DNA from: an uncultured Clostridia bacterium
Lineage (GTDB): Bacteria; Bacillota; Clostridia; Christensenellales; Borkfalkiaceae
DNA: 64,000 nt
Reading direction: 5' to 3'
Assembly: GCA_944328445.1 (NCBI GenBank)
Contig: CALVHO010000005.1
Coordinates: 40,381-104,380 of the forward strand
Every line of letters starts with the position of its first letter. Position 1 is the first letter of the stretch. Under the pieces are notes generated by a model. The model did not search any database. It had not been told where the DNA came from and saw only the letters and a list, made by a program, of their open reading frames with translations. The position numbers and the translations under genes are program-made. Positions 54,836 to 63,072 of this stretch are shown piece by piece.

Positions 54836-56037
54836 ATCCCCTCCTCCGCCAGACGGGAGCGCACCGCCCGCACGAACGCCGCGGGATCCGCACGGCGGAG
54901 CCCGAGCAGCGCCTCCCGCTCGGCGGGCGAAAGCGCGGACGGGCGCGCGAGCAGGCGGCGCGCCGCGCACGAGGCGGCAAACCCGCGCAGGCATTCGCGC
55001 ACGATCTCCCCGGCCTTGGCGATCTCCCCCGCCTTTTTGGCGTTGTTTTCGGCGGCCGCGGCCGCAAAGCCGTCGATGCCGACGAGGCGGCACAGCGGCA
55101 GCGCCCCCACGCCCTCCTCGATGTCGGGCGGGACGGCCAGGTCGATAAACAGCCGCGGGCGGGGCGTGCGCAGCGCGCGGCGGACCTTGTCCGCTTCCAG
55201 CACGGCGTGGGGCGAGGCGGTGCAGCACACCACCGCGTCCGCGCCGTCGAGGCGGGCGTAGCGTTCCTCGTAGGGAACGGCCTCCGCCCCTTCGGCCGCG
55301 GCAAAATAGGCGTGGCTGCGCACAGTAGCCGCCACGCGCAGGCCCTTGGACAACAGGTTTTTTAAGACCGCGCCGCCGATCTTGCCCGTGGCGCCGATCA
55401 TGAACACGCGCTCCGCGCCGAAAGCGGCCACTTCGGCCGCGGCGAGGGTGGCCACCGAACAGGCCAACGAGGAGATCGCCGTCTCCGCGCGCACCCGCTT
55501 GCCGCAGGCGATCGCCGCCTGGAAGGGGGCGCCCAGGCCCGCCGCGTCTTTTGCCGCGCGCGACTCCTCGTACGCGGCGCGGACCTGGCCCAGGATCTCG
55601 TCCTCGCCGACGAGCATGGAACGAAGCCCCGCGGCCAGCGCAAAGAGGTGTTCCTCCGCCGCCGCGCCCTCGTAAAAGCAAAAGGGAAACGCCCCGCCCG
55701 CGGGCACAAAGGGCGCGCCCTGCCCCGCAGACGGCGCGTCCCGCACTTCGGAGGGCGCGTTCCGCGTTTCCGCGGAGACGTTTTGCCGCGCTTCGAGGGG
55801 CGGGCACGGCGTTTCGGCGGGCGGGCAAGGCAGGCCCGCCGCGGCGAGCACGGCGCTTTCCAGCCGCGCGCGGGGTGCGGCGGAATACACCTCGGTGCGG
55901 CCGCAGGTGACGAGCACCACGCACCCGCCCGCAGGGCGCAGCGCCGCACGCAGGGCGGCGCGAGCGGCGGGCGCAAACGCGAAAAGGCGCCGCACCGCGG
56001 CGCCCGCTCTACGATGATCGATGGACAGACAGTTCAT
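54832..56037 (-). CDS. hemA: Glutamyl-tRNA reductase
   Basis: A 401-residue NADPH-dependent reductase converting glutamyl-tRNA to glutamate-1-semialdehyde. The catalytic Cys 45 lies in VLVTCGRTEVY (usually STCNRTEIY; here N is replaced by G). GLRSMLVGEDEILGQV and the NADPH motif FMIGATGKIGGAVLKNLL follow, then the family segment RPRLFIDLAVPPDIE. Residues about 70-115 are an insertion of eight-residue repeats rich in Pro, Glu, Arg and Ala that ordinary HemA lacks. The ribosome site is weak. It follows the reductase gene by 37 bp. Confidence 0.93.
   Translation of the reverse strand: MNCLSIDHRRAGAAVRRLFAFAPAARAALRAALRPAGGCVVLVTCGRTEVYSAAPRARLESAVLAAAGLPCPPAETPCPPLEARQNVSAETRNAPSEVRDAPSAGQGAPFVPAGGAFPFCFYEGAAAEEHLFALAAGLRSMLVGEDEILGQVRAAYEESRAAKDAAGLGAPFQAAIACGKRVRAETAISSLACSVATLAAAEVAAFGAERVFMIGATGKIGGAVLKNLLSKGLRVAATVRSHAYFAAAEGAEAVPYEERYARLDGADAVVCCTASPHAVLEADKVRRALRTPRPRLFIDLAVPPDIEEGVGALPLCRLVGIDGFAAAAAENNAKKAGEIAKAGEIVRECLRGFAASCAARRLLARPSALSPAEREALLGLRRADPAAFVRAVRSRLAEEGI
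55690..55830. repeat. 24-bp imperfect tandem repeat inside hemA
   Basis: Four to five degenerate 24-bp units (motif GGCGCGTTCCGC and variants) that encode eight-residue repeats such as LEARQNVS, AETRNAPS and EVRDAPSA in a surface loop of HemA. Confidence 0.6.
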
Positions 56038-56074
56038 ACCCTGCGCCCCGCGCGGCCGAACGCCGCGACCATGC

Positions 56075-56971
56075 CTACGCCTGCACGCCGGAAAGCAGCC
56101 TGCGTTCGACGTTTTCAAACCCCAGCCGCGCGACGGTATCGGCAAAGCGCTCGCCGTCGATGCCCTCGTCCTTGAACAGCATGACGGCGCGTTCGATGAC
56201 TTCCAGCACTTCCTCTTCGGAGGTGAACACGCGGCTCATGGCGCGGCCCTGCGCCACCCGCTTGCCCCAGCGCCCGCCGAGGTAGATCTTGTACCCGTTC
56301 ACATAGTCGGTGACGGCGCCGAAGGGGCACATGCCCATGCAGCGGCCGCAGTGGTTGCATTCGCCGGGCGGGATGACGATCTTGCCGCCCTCGACGCGCG
56401 CGATGCGGATGGGACAGTTCTTTTCCACGCGGCAGACCTTGCAGCCGCGGCACTTGTCGGCGTACACCGTCGGCACGCGCTGGCCGATGATGCCCACGTC
56501 GTTGAGGTCGGGCTTGACGCAGTTGTTGGGGCAGCCGCCCACGGCGATCTTGAATTTGTGCGGGAGCACGACGCCGCGCATGCCCTCGTAAAAGCGCTCG
56601 TGGATCTTTGCCGAGAGCGCGAACGTATCGATGAGGCCGTACTGGCAGGTCGTGCCCTTGCAGGATACGACGGGGCGCACCTTTTTGCCCGTGCCGCCCG
56701 TGACGAGCCCGTACTGCGCCAAAAAGGCGCGCAGCGGCTCGATGTTTTCGTACTTCACGCCCTGGATCTCGACGGTCAGGCGCACCGTCATGGCCAGCTC
56801 GCCCGAACCGAACTTTTCGCAGGCGTCGGCCAGGGCGCGGTGCTGCGCCGCCGTCAGCTTGCCGTTTACGGTGATGACGCGCGCGTTGAACACGTCGGGA
56901 TAGCGCTTGTCCCGCAAAAAACCGAGCCCCTTGACCCGCTTGATCTCCTCTTCCGGTACAGTGCTTTGCAT
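56075..56971 (-). CDS. Siroheme [4Fe-4S] sulfite/nitrite reductase with ferredoxin domain
   Basis: A 298-residue reductase. C104/C109 (CKGTTCQYG) and C147/C151 (GGCPNNC) form the siroheme/[4Fe-4S] site. A 2x[4Fe-4S] ferredoxin insert follows, with CRGCKVCxxxxxC (C174, C177, C180, C186) and CNHCGRCMGMC (C205, C208, C211, C215). This is the AsrC-like single-subunit type of anaerobes, which reduces sulfite or nitrite; which one cannot be told. The N-terminal ~95 residues form the ferredoxin-like half domain. It leads the hem operon behind a consensus promoter, so cofactor and enzyme are made together. Confidence 0.9.
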   Translation of the reverse strand: MQSTVPEEEIKRVKGLGFLRDKRYPDVFNARVITVNGKLTAAQHRALADACEKFGSGELAMTVRLTVEIQGVKYENIEPLRAFLAQYGLVTGGTGKKVRPVVSCKGTTCQYGLIDTFALSAKIHERFYEGMRGVVLPHKFKIAVGGCPNNCVKPDLNDVGIIGQRVPTVYADKCRGCKVCRVEKNCPIRIARVEGGKIVIPPGECNHCGRCMGMCPFGAVTDYVNGYKIYLGGRWGKRVAQGRAMSRVFTSEEEVLEVIERAVMLFKDEGIDGERFADTVARLGFENVERRLLSGVQA

Positions 56972-57000
56972 CTCTTCCTCCGCCGCCTTGCGTTTTTTTC

Positions 57001-57029
57001 ATTGTACCATATCTTGGCCCGCTTGTCAA
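57001..57029 (-). promoter_or_regulatory. Consensus promoter of the sulfite reductase/tetrapyrrole operon
   Basis: Minus-strand TTGACA (57024-57029), 17 bp and TACAAT (57001-57006), 30 bp before the reductase ATG. No further promoter of this quality was noticed among the hem genes. Confidence 0.8.
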
Positions 57030-57107
57030 TCCAATGCGAAATTTCCAAGCCGAGGGGAAGCTCCCGCCTTCCCGCCCGCAAAACGGCCGAAACAAGATCC
57101 CATGAAA

Positions 57108-57133
57108 AAAAACACCCCGCGAAGGGTGTTTTT
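57108..57133. terminator. Bidirectional hairpin after the TPR gene
   Basis: AAAAACACCC and GGGTGTTTTT form a 10-bp stem around CGCGAA, with A and T tracts on both sides. It ends the minus-strand TPR operon upstream of the reductase promoter. Confidence 0.75.
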
Positions 57134-57147
57134 CCGATACGGCTGCC

Positions 57148-57262
57148 CGAAGCGGGGGCCGTTCACGCGCCGACGCCGCCGAAGCGGGGGCCGTTCACGC
57201 GCCGACGCCGCCGAAGCGGGAGCCGTTCACGCGCCGACGCCGCCCGAAGCGGGGGCGGTTCA
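57148..57262. repeat. 32-bp tandem repeat at the end of the TPR gene
   Basis: Three full units (57148-57179, 57180-57211, 57212-57243) and part of a fourth. Each has CGAAGCGGGGGCCGTTCACG followed by CGCCGACGCCGC. The partial unit reaches the stop codon of the TPR gene (57260-57262). There are no unique spacers, so it is not CRISPR. Confidence 0.9.
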
Positions 57263-58366
57263 TACCCGCCCGATCTCCCGCAAAAGGTCGTACGCCCTGC
57301 GGTTGCCGAGCGCCGCCGCCTTGGCGAGAAAGCACTTCACCTCGCCGAAGCGGAAGCAGCGGATCTCCTTGTTCAGGTACCCGATGGCGATGTTCAAAAG
57401 CGCCCGCGCGTTGTTCAGCCCCGCCGCCTTGCGGTAATAGTCCGCCGCCTTGCCCGCCTCGCCCCGCATGTACGCCAGGTTGCCGAGCTTGCAATAGCAA
57501 TCGCCCTCGTCGGTCTTGTGCTTGGTCCCCTCGGCAAACATCCTTTCCGCCTTGGCGAGGTCCTCCTCCGTGCCCCGCCCGAACTGGTAGCAAAGTCCCA
57601 GGTGGTAATAGACGAGGTCGCACCCGCCTTCCAGGGCGTATTCGTACCAATACAGCGCGTCTTCCAGCGTGTTCACGTCCACGTCCTCGCTGTTGTAGCA
57701 CTCCGCGAGCATGAATTTGAAGTAGGCATCGTCCGTCTTTTGCACGAGCTCGCGGTACAGCTCTTTCGCCTTGGCGAAGTCTTTGAGCATGAAGCAGCAC
57801 TCTGCCTGCTTCTTTTTGGCGTAATCGGATACTTTCGCCGCGTGCGCGTACTGCGGAAGCGCCTCCCTATACTCCTCCGCGCGGAAATGCATATCCGCCT
57901 TGCGCAGGGCGCGGCGCACGAAAAAGCCGTAGCGCTCCGTCTCCTCGCCGCCCGTAGCGCTCAGATAGGGGTACGAATAGCGGGAGGTGTTTTCGATGCA
58001 GCTTTTGTACCACTCCTCCGCCTCCGCAAAGGCGCCCGCGCGCAGGAGCCTGTCGGCAAACGCCATCCGCTTTTGGCGGGACGCGCCCGCGAAGAGCTCC
58101 GCAAACAGGCGGGACGCGCCCGCGTAGTCGCCCGTGTCCGTGTAAAAGCGGATGAGCCTGTCGTAGAGGATGGGGTTTCCGCAGCCCGCGACGCGGCCGA
58201 TGACCGCCTTCCCCTTCTGCACGCGGCCCGCGGCGCGGTACAGTTCCCCCGCCTTGACGGCGAGCCAATCCTCCTCCGTTTGCAGGTACGCCGCCTCGTA
58301 CAGCGCGGCGGCCTCCTCCGCCCTGCCTTCGGCCTCCGCCCGCTTTGCCGACGCGATCGTTTCCAT
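57260..58366 (-). CDS. TPR/Sel1-like repeat protein
   Basis: A 368-residue cytosolic protein made of helical repeats. Typical pairs include AEAEGRAEEAAALYEAAY, ALYWYEYALEGGCDLVYYHLG, AKAERMFAEGTKH and AGKAADYYRKAAGLNNARA, the last two in Sel1/TPR style. No enzymatic motif. Such proteins scaffold partners. It follows the membrane protein by 21 bp and so belongs to the ABC fusion operon, perhaps assisting signalling or assembly of that transporter. Ends in a tandem repeat. Confidence 0.85.
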   Translation of the reverse strand: METIASAKRAEAEGRAEEAAALYEAAYLQTEEDWLAVKAGELYRAAGRVQKGKAVIGRVAGCGNPILYDRLIRFYTDTGDYAGASRLFAELFAGASRQKRMAFADRLLRAGAFAEAEEWYKSCIENTSRYSYPYLSATGGEETERYGFFVRRALRKADMHFRAEEYREALPQYAHAAKVSDYAKKKQAECCFMLKDFAKAKELYRELVQKTDDAYFKFMLAECYNSEDVDVNTLEDALYWYEYALEGGCDLVYYHLGLCYQFGRGTEEDLAKAERMFAEGTKHKTDEGDCYCKLGNLAYMRGEAGKAADYYRKAAGLNNARALLNIAIGYLNKEIRCFRFGEVKCFLAKAAALGNRRAYDLLREIGRV

Positions 58367-58387
58367 ACTCTCTCCCCTCTTTGAAAA

Positions 58388-59119
58388 TTATTTTGTCAGT
58401 TTTTTGAATTTGCGCACCGAGAGCAGCCCGCAGACGCAGATGACGACGAGCAGCCCCGTATCCACCGCCTTGACGATGGACTCGAAAATGATGGAAAAGG
58501 GCAGGTCTTCCAACAGTTCGGACATATCGGGCATATCCGAGCCGGACGGCGGCGAGAAGCCTTCGGGCGGGTCGCCGCCAAATCCCCCGAACCCGCCGAA
58601 CCCGCGCTGTTCCTGAAAGAGATAGCGCGTTCCCGTCATCAGCGTGCCGACGTCCTTGGCCTTGGTCCAGACCTGCATCCACACGAACTTCGACGAGGAA
58701 AAGTCCTCGTCCTCGACGGCCTGCTCCAACATCGACTCGTCAAAGCCCTCGAACATGCCGCCCTTCTGCGTCATGGATACGGAGGATACGACGATGCCGG
58801 CGATCGTGATGATGACCAGCAAAAGGCAGAGCAGGCTGTCCGTTTTTGGAAGGTGGATGCGGAGGTCCTTTTTCAGGCCGAGGTTGAAATTCTTTTCAAT
58901 GTTGTTGGTGACGACGATCAGCCCGAAATAGGCCAGCACGACGTCGGCGAGCAGCGGCGAGCAGAGGAAGTAGACGGCGGGGATGGCGGCGATCAGGATG
59001 AGTTTGATGAGGACGTAGACCTTGTTCGGCACGACGAAGCGCTTTTTCGTCCCCCGCTTGATGCCGAGGTCGTCCTCCATCTCCATGCGCACGATGCGGT
59101 CCTTTTTGCTGTTTTTCAT
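58388..59119 (-). CDS. Membrane protein of the ABC operon, unknown function
   Basis: A 243-residue protein with a charged cytoplasmic N-terminus, two close membrane segments (about 31-73), another (about 95-113), an extracytoplasmic loop of about 100 residues and a last membrane segment near the C-terminus. The loop holds a Gly/Phe-rich GFGGFGGFGG stretch followed by Pro/Asp/Met-rich sequence. I do not recognise a family. Its ATG directly follows the ABC fusion stop, so it is probably a partner of that transporter. Confidence 0.7.
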   Translation of the reverse strand: MKNSKKDRIVRMEMEDDLGIKRGTKKRFVVPNKVYVLIKLILIAAIPAVYFLCSPLLADVVLAYFGLIVVTNNIEKNFNLGLKKDLRIHLPKTDSLLCLLLVIITIAGIVVSSVSMTQKGGMFEGFDESMLEQAVEDEDFSSSKFVWMQVWTKAKDVGTLMTGTRYLFQEQRGFGGFGGFGGDPPEGFSPPSGSDMPDMSELLEDLPFSIIFESIVKAVDTGLLVVICVCGLLSVRKFKKLTK

Positions 59120-61003
59120 TTATTCGCTCCTCAACGAATCCACGGGGTCGAGGTTGGCCGCCTGCATGGCGGGCAGCAGCCCCGAGCCGACGCCGACGGC
59201 GACGCTGGCGAGGAAGCAGCCGGCGTACACGGCGGCGTTCAGCGATACGATCCACGTGCCGACGGAACTGTTCACGATGAGATTGGCGACGATGCTGACA
59301 AACAGCGAAAAGACGACGGCGATCAGCCCCGCGAAGGCGCCGATGATGGCCGATTCGAGGATGAACAGGAGGGTCACGTCCTTCCTGCGCCCGCCGACGG
59401 CGCGCAGGACGCCGATCTCCTTCGTGCGCTCGACGACGCTCGTGTAGGTGACGATGAAGATCATGATCGCGGAGACGACGATGGAGATGAGCACAAAGCC
59501 CGTCAGGACCTTCGTGCCGAGGCCGACGTATTCGAGCAGCGTTTCGACGGTGGCGTCGTCGCGCGAGGCGGTGTAGCCCAGCGCCTCGATGCTCTCCTTG
59601 ACGGCCGAGATGTAGGACGTATCCTCGACGTAGACGTACAAAACGTTCGTGTACAGCGTCTTGTTCGCTTTATCGTACAGCGAAGTCAGGTCGCTTTTCG
59701 TGACGTACGCGCAGGCGTATTCGGCGTAGTCGGTATCGTCCGCGTACACGCCGCCGATGGTGAACTCCGTCCTTTCGCCCCCGTAGGTGATGCCGATCGG
59801 CGTGCCGACGAGGTCCTGCGCCTCTTCCGCCGAGCGGTCGTACAGGTTTTTCGCAAACGCCTCGCTGATGAGGATCTCCCCGTCCTTGCAAACCTCGCCC
59901 GCGATCAGGTCGCTGACGAGCGCGTCGTACGAGGAACGCAGCAGCATGATGGTGCCCTCGTCCCCGCCGTAGTCGTAAAAGGAGCTCATGCGGACGTAGT
60001 TGCCCTCCGCCACGTAGTCGACGCCGTCCAGCTCTTCGATGAGCTCGATGCGGCTGTTTGCGATCGCCGTTTCGGAAACGACCTGGATCTGCAAGGCGTT
60101 CATGGAATCCGCGAGCTGCCCGTTGACGTAGCCCGTGATGCCCGCGCCGAGGCAGAACACCAAGATGACGGCGGCGATGCCGATGGACATGCCCACCGAG
60201 ACGAGAAAGCTGCGCTTTTTCGTCTGCAAAATGTTGGAAAGGGCGAGCTTGAACAGCTCCTTCACGCCGATGTTCTGCGACTTTTTCGCGCGCGGCTTGG
60301 GGGTCTTGGTGGGGACGTCGTACCGCTTTTCGTCCGATTTGATCACGCCGTCGTCGATGGTGAGGATGCGGCTGCACGCGGAGGCGACCTTTTGCGAATG
60401 TGTGACCACGATGACGAGCTTGCCCGACGCCGCGATCTCTTTCAAGATCTGTATGACCTGTTCGGCGGAATCTTTGTCGAGCGCGCCCGTCGGCTCGTCG
60501 GCGAGCAAAATTTCGGGCGTGTTGGCGAGCGCGCGGGCGATGGCCACGCGCTGGCGCTGCCCGCCCGAGAGCTGGTTGGGGAGCTTATCCGCGTACCCGG
60601 AAAGCCCGACCTGCGCCAAAACGTCCTGCGTGCGCGCCTTGCGCTCCTCCCTGCCGATGTTGCTCATCGTCATGGCGACTTCGATGTTCTCCTTCACCGT
60701 CATGTGGCTGATGAGGTTGTAATTTTGGAAGATCAGCCCCACGCGGCTCTTGCGGTAATCGTCCAGCTGCTTTTCCGAATAGTCCTTCAAAAATTCGCCG
60801 TCCAAAACGATGCTGCCCGTGTAGTCCTTGTCCAGCCCGCCGAGGATGTTCATGAACGTGGACTTGCCGCAGCCCGACTCGCCGAGCACGGCGACGAACT
60901 CGCCGCGCTTGAACTCCACGTCGATGCCGCGCAGCACCTGCTGCCGTTCCGTGCGGGAAACGCGGTAACTCTTTTTCAGGTTTGCTATGCGAAGATATGC
61001 CAT
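59120..61003 (-). CDS. ABC transporter ATPase/permease fusion (MacB type)
   Basis: A 627-residue protein. The ATPase (about 1-225) carries GESGCGKST, LSGGQRQR and ILLADEP. The permease (about 255-627) has one membrane segment (VSVGMSIGIAAVILVFCLGAG), a MacB-like extracytoplasmic domain of about 210 residues and three C-terminal segments with ERTKEIGVLRAVGGRRKDV. It is much shorter than the 1073-residue fusion at 1466-4687. Divergence from a response regulator/kinase pair, with GTAAAC boxes between, suggests a peptide-stress or antimicrobial-resistance exporter as in Bce-type modules; this is inference. The start at 61003 follows AAGGGAAGGAG. Confidence 0.88.
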   Translation of the reverse strand: MAYLRIANLKKSYRVSRTERQQVLRGIDVEFKRGEFVAVLGESGCGKSTFMNILGGLDKDYTGSIVLDGEFLKDYSEKQLDDYRKSRVGLIFQNYNLISHMTVKENIEVAMTMSNIGREERKARTQDVLAQVGLSGYADKLPNQLSGGQRQRVAIARALANTPEILLADEPTGALDKDSAEQVIQILKEIAASGKLVIVVTHSQKVASACSRILTIDDGVIKSDEKRYDVPTKTPKPRAKKSQNIGVKELFKLALSNILQTKKRSFLVSVGMSIGIAAVILVFCLGAGITGYVNGQLADSMNALQIQVVSETAIANSRIELIEELDGVDYVAEGNYVRMSSFYDYGGDEGTIMLLRSSYDALVSDLIAGEVCKDGEILISEAFAKNLYDRSAEEAQDLVGTPIGITYGGERTEFTIGGVYADDTDYAEYACAYVTKSDLTSLYDKANKTLYTNVLYVYVEDTSYISAVKESIEALGYTASRDDATVETLLEYVGLGTKVLTGFVLISIVVSAIMIFIVTYTSVVERTKEIGVLRAVGGRRKDVTLLFILESAIIGAFAGLIAVVFSLFVSIVANLIVNSSVGTWIVSLNAAVYAGCFLASVAVGVGSGLLPAMQAANLDPVDSLRSE

Positions 61004-61057
61004 CTCCTTCCCTTCCTTTCTGCGCCCCGCATACCGGCCGGGCGGGGCATTGCCACC

Positions 61058-61063
61058 ATTATA
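61058..61063 (-). promoter_or_regulatory. -10 box of the ABC fusion operon
   Basis: TATAAT on the minus strand, 55 bp before the ATG. The expected -35 position (about 61080-61086) has no TTGACA and instead lies among the GTAAAC boxes, as at activator-dependent promoters. Confidence 0.55.
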
Positions 61064-61073
61064 GCAGAGCAAG

Positions 61074-61112
61074 GTAAACGCAAAATCGCGCAACGGTAAA
61101 CGCAGCGTAAAC
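61074..61112. promoter_or_regulatory. Three GTAAAC direct repeats, candidate response-regulator sites
   Basis: GTAAAC at 61074-61079, 61096-61101 and 61107-61112, the first two within GGTAAACGCA. Spacing is 22 and 11 bp, i.e. whole helical turns, the usual geometry for OmpR/PhoB-family dimers. They lie between the ABC operon and the regulator gene. Confidence 0.6.
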
Positions 61113-61232
61113 TGTTTGAAAGGCAAGTGAAATGTTTATCTTGCGCTTCTGTCTGTGTGATACGTTCGTGAAGAAAAAAGCGGGCAAAATAACACAAACA
61201 TGCGCTATACTGGAAAAAGAGAGGAGGGAAAC

Positions 61233-61913
61233 ATGTTCCATATACTCGTGGTGGAAGACAATGCGGACCTGCGCGAGCTTTTGTGCAGCGCGCTGGGCGA
61301 AAGCGGCTACCGCGCCGTCGGCGCGGAGAACGGGGAACAGGCGCTCGCCGTGCTGGCGGATACCGTCATCGACCTCATCGTCGCCGATATCATGATGCCG
61401 AAGATGGACGGCTTCGAGCTGACCAAGAGCCTGCGGGAGGCGGACATCCTCTGCCCGCTGCTCGTCGTGACCGCGCGGGAGGACTACGACGCGCTGCAAC
61501 GCGCGTTCACGCTCGGCGCGGACGACTACATGGTCAAGCCCGTCAACGTCAACGAACTGCTCGTGCGCGTCAAGGCGCTGCTGCGGCGGGCCAAGATCAG
61601 CGCCGAAAAGAAGATCGTCGTCGGCTCCACCGTCCTCGACTATGAGGGGATGACGGTCAAAACGGGCGGCCGCGAAATGGTCCTGCCGCTGAAAGAGTTC
61701 AACCTCCTGTTCAAGCTGCTCTCCTACCCCGGGAAGATCTTCACGCGGCGGCAGCTGATGGACGAGATCTGGGGCATGGATTCGGAAACGGACGACCGCA
61801 CCATCAACACGCACGTCAACCGCCTGCGCGATAAATTTGAAAACAACCCCGATTTTTCCATCGTGACCATCCGCGGGCTCGGGTACAAGGCGGTGAAGCG
61901 CGATGAAACGTAA
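61233..61913 (+). CDS. OmpR/PhoB-family response regulator
   Basis: A 226-residue DNA-binding regulator. The receiver has E8/D9 acidic residues, phosphoacceptor D52 (LIVADIMMPKMDG), the conserved Thr in LLVVTARED and Lys in DDYMVKPVN. The C-terminal winged helix (about 130-226) ends RTINTHVNRLRDKFENNPDFSIVTIRGLGYKAV, the OmpR recognition-helix region. AGGAGGGAAAC precedes the ATG at 61233. It overlaps the kinase gene by 11 bp and is divergent from the ABC operon it likely controls. Confidence 0.95.
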   Translation: MFHILVVEDNADLRELLCSALGESGYRAVGAENGEQALAVLADTVIDLIVADIMMPKMDGFELTKSLREADILCPLLVVTAREDYDALQRAFTLGADDYMVKPVNVNELLVRVKALLRRAKISAEKKIVVGSTVLDYEGMTVKTGGREMVLPLKEFNLLFKLLSYPGKIFTRRQLMDEIWGMDSETDDRTINTHVNRLRDKFENNPDFSIVTIRGLGYKAVKRDET

Positions 61914-62952
61914 AGATTCGTTCCGCCGCACTTCCTTGGTGTGGCTGTACTTCGCCCTCGTCGCCGTGCTCATCCTCGTCATCGTGACGCTGCTTTTGAG
62001 CGCGGTGCTGTTTTTGCTGTTCCGCCGCGGGGAGATCCCGCCCGGGCCCGCGGGGATGTTCCCGATCGAATTTGCGGTCATCCTCGGCGCGATCCTCGGC
62101 ACCGTCGTCACCATCCTCATCGTCAAACAGATCTTTCAGCCCATCGGGCGGCTGAGCAAGGGGCTGCGCCGCGTTTCGGCGGGCGATTTTTCGGTGCGGC
62201 TCAACGAAAAGAGCATGTTCGCCGCCATCCGCGAAATGTACGGCGACTTCAACGCCATGGCCGCGGAACTTGCGGGCGTGGAGACGCTGCGCTCCGACTT
62301 CGTTTCCAACGTGTCGCACGAATTCAAGACCCCGCTCGCGGCCATCGAAGGGTACGCCGCCCTCCTGCAAAACAAGGGACTCTCCTCCGAAAGGGCGGAA
62401 GACTACCTGCAAAAGATCGTCTCCAACGCCCGCAAACTGTCCGTCCTGACGGGCAACATCCTCAACCTGTCCAAGCTGGAAAACAGGCAGAGCCTGCCCG
62501 ACGCGCGGCCGTTTGACCTGTCCGAACAGATCCGCAAGGCCATCCTCATGCTCGAAAGCGAATGGGAGGCGAAAAACATCACCTTCGACCTGTCCCTGCC
62601 CGACGTGCGCTATTGCGGCAACGAGGGCATCCTGTTCCACGTCTGGTACAACCTGATCGCAAACGCCGTCAAGTTTTCCGGACAAAACGGGGCCGTGCGC
62701 ATCGAACTGCGCACGGCCCCGGGCAAGGTCTGTGTCACCGTGGAGGACCACGGCTGCGGCATCGACGAAAAGACGCTGCCGCATATCTTTGAAAAATTTT
62801 ACCAAGGAGACGCCTCCCGCTCGGCCGAAGGCAACGGCCTGGGCCTCGCGCTCGTAAAACGGGTCGTCACCCTCTGCGGCGGCGAAGTGCTCGTTTGCAG
62901 CGAAGCGGGCAAAGGCAGCGCCTTCACCGTGACCCTGCCCTCCGGAACCTGA
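61903..62952 (+). CDS. Sensor histidine kinase
   Basis: A 349-residue membrane kinase. Two membrane segments (about 17-40 and 54-76) are separated by only about 13 residues, so there is almost no extracellular sensor; such intramembrane-type kinases often sense through a partner ABC transporter. HAMP is about 77-125, and the phosphoacceptor His 139 is in SNVSHEFKTPLAAIEGYA. ATPase boxes: LIANAVKFSGQNG, VTVEDHGCGIDE, FEKFYQGD and GNGLGLALVKR. Coupled to the response regulator gene by an 11-bp overlap. Confidence 0.95.
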   Translation: MKRKDSFRRTSLVWLYFALVAVLILVIVTLLLSAVLFLLFRRGEIPPGPAGMFPIEFAVILGAILGTVVTILIVKQIFQPIGRLSKGLRRVSAGDFSVRLNEKSMFAAIREMYGDFNAMAAELAGVETLRSDFVSNVSHEFKTPLAAIEGYAALLQNKGLSSERAEDYLQKIVSNARKLSVLTGNILNLSKLENRQSLPDARPFDLSEQIRKAILMLESEWEAKNITFDLSLPDVRYCGNEGILFHVWYNLIANAVKFSGQNGAVRIELRTAPGKVCVTVEDHGCGIDEKTLPHIFEKFYQGDASRSAEGNGLGLALVKRVVTLCGGEVLVCSEAGKGSAFTVTLPSGT

Positions 62953-63072
62953 ACAGCCCCCGCGCGCTTTCGCAAAATTAAAAAATATCCTCTTAATTGC
63001 TTTTTGTCCGCACGAGGCGTTTTGTCCGTGGAAGAAAACCCATCTTCAAGTACACGGTTCCCTTCTTCTTTG

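Noticed and set aside
57148..57262. CRISPR array
   Set aside because: Units are directly tandem without unique spacers, and no cas genes are nearby.
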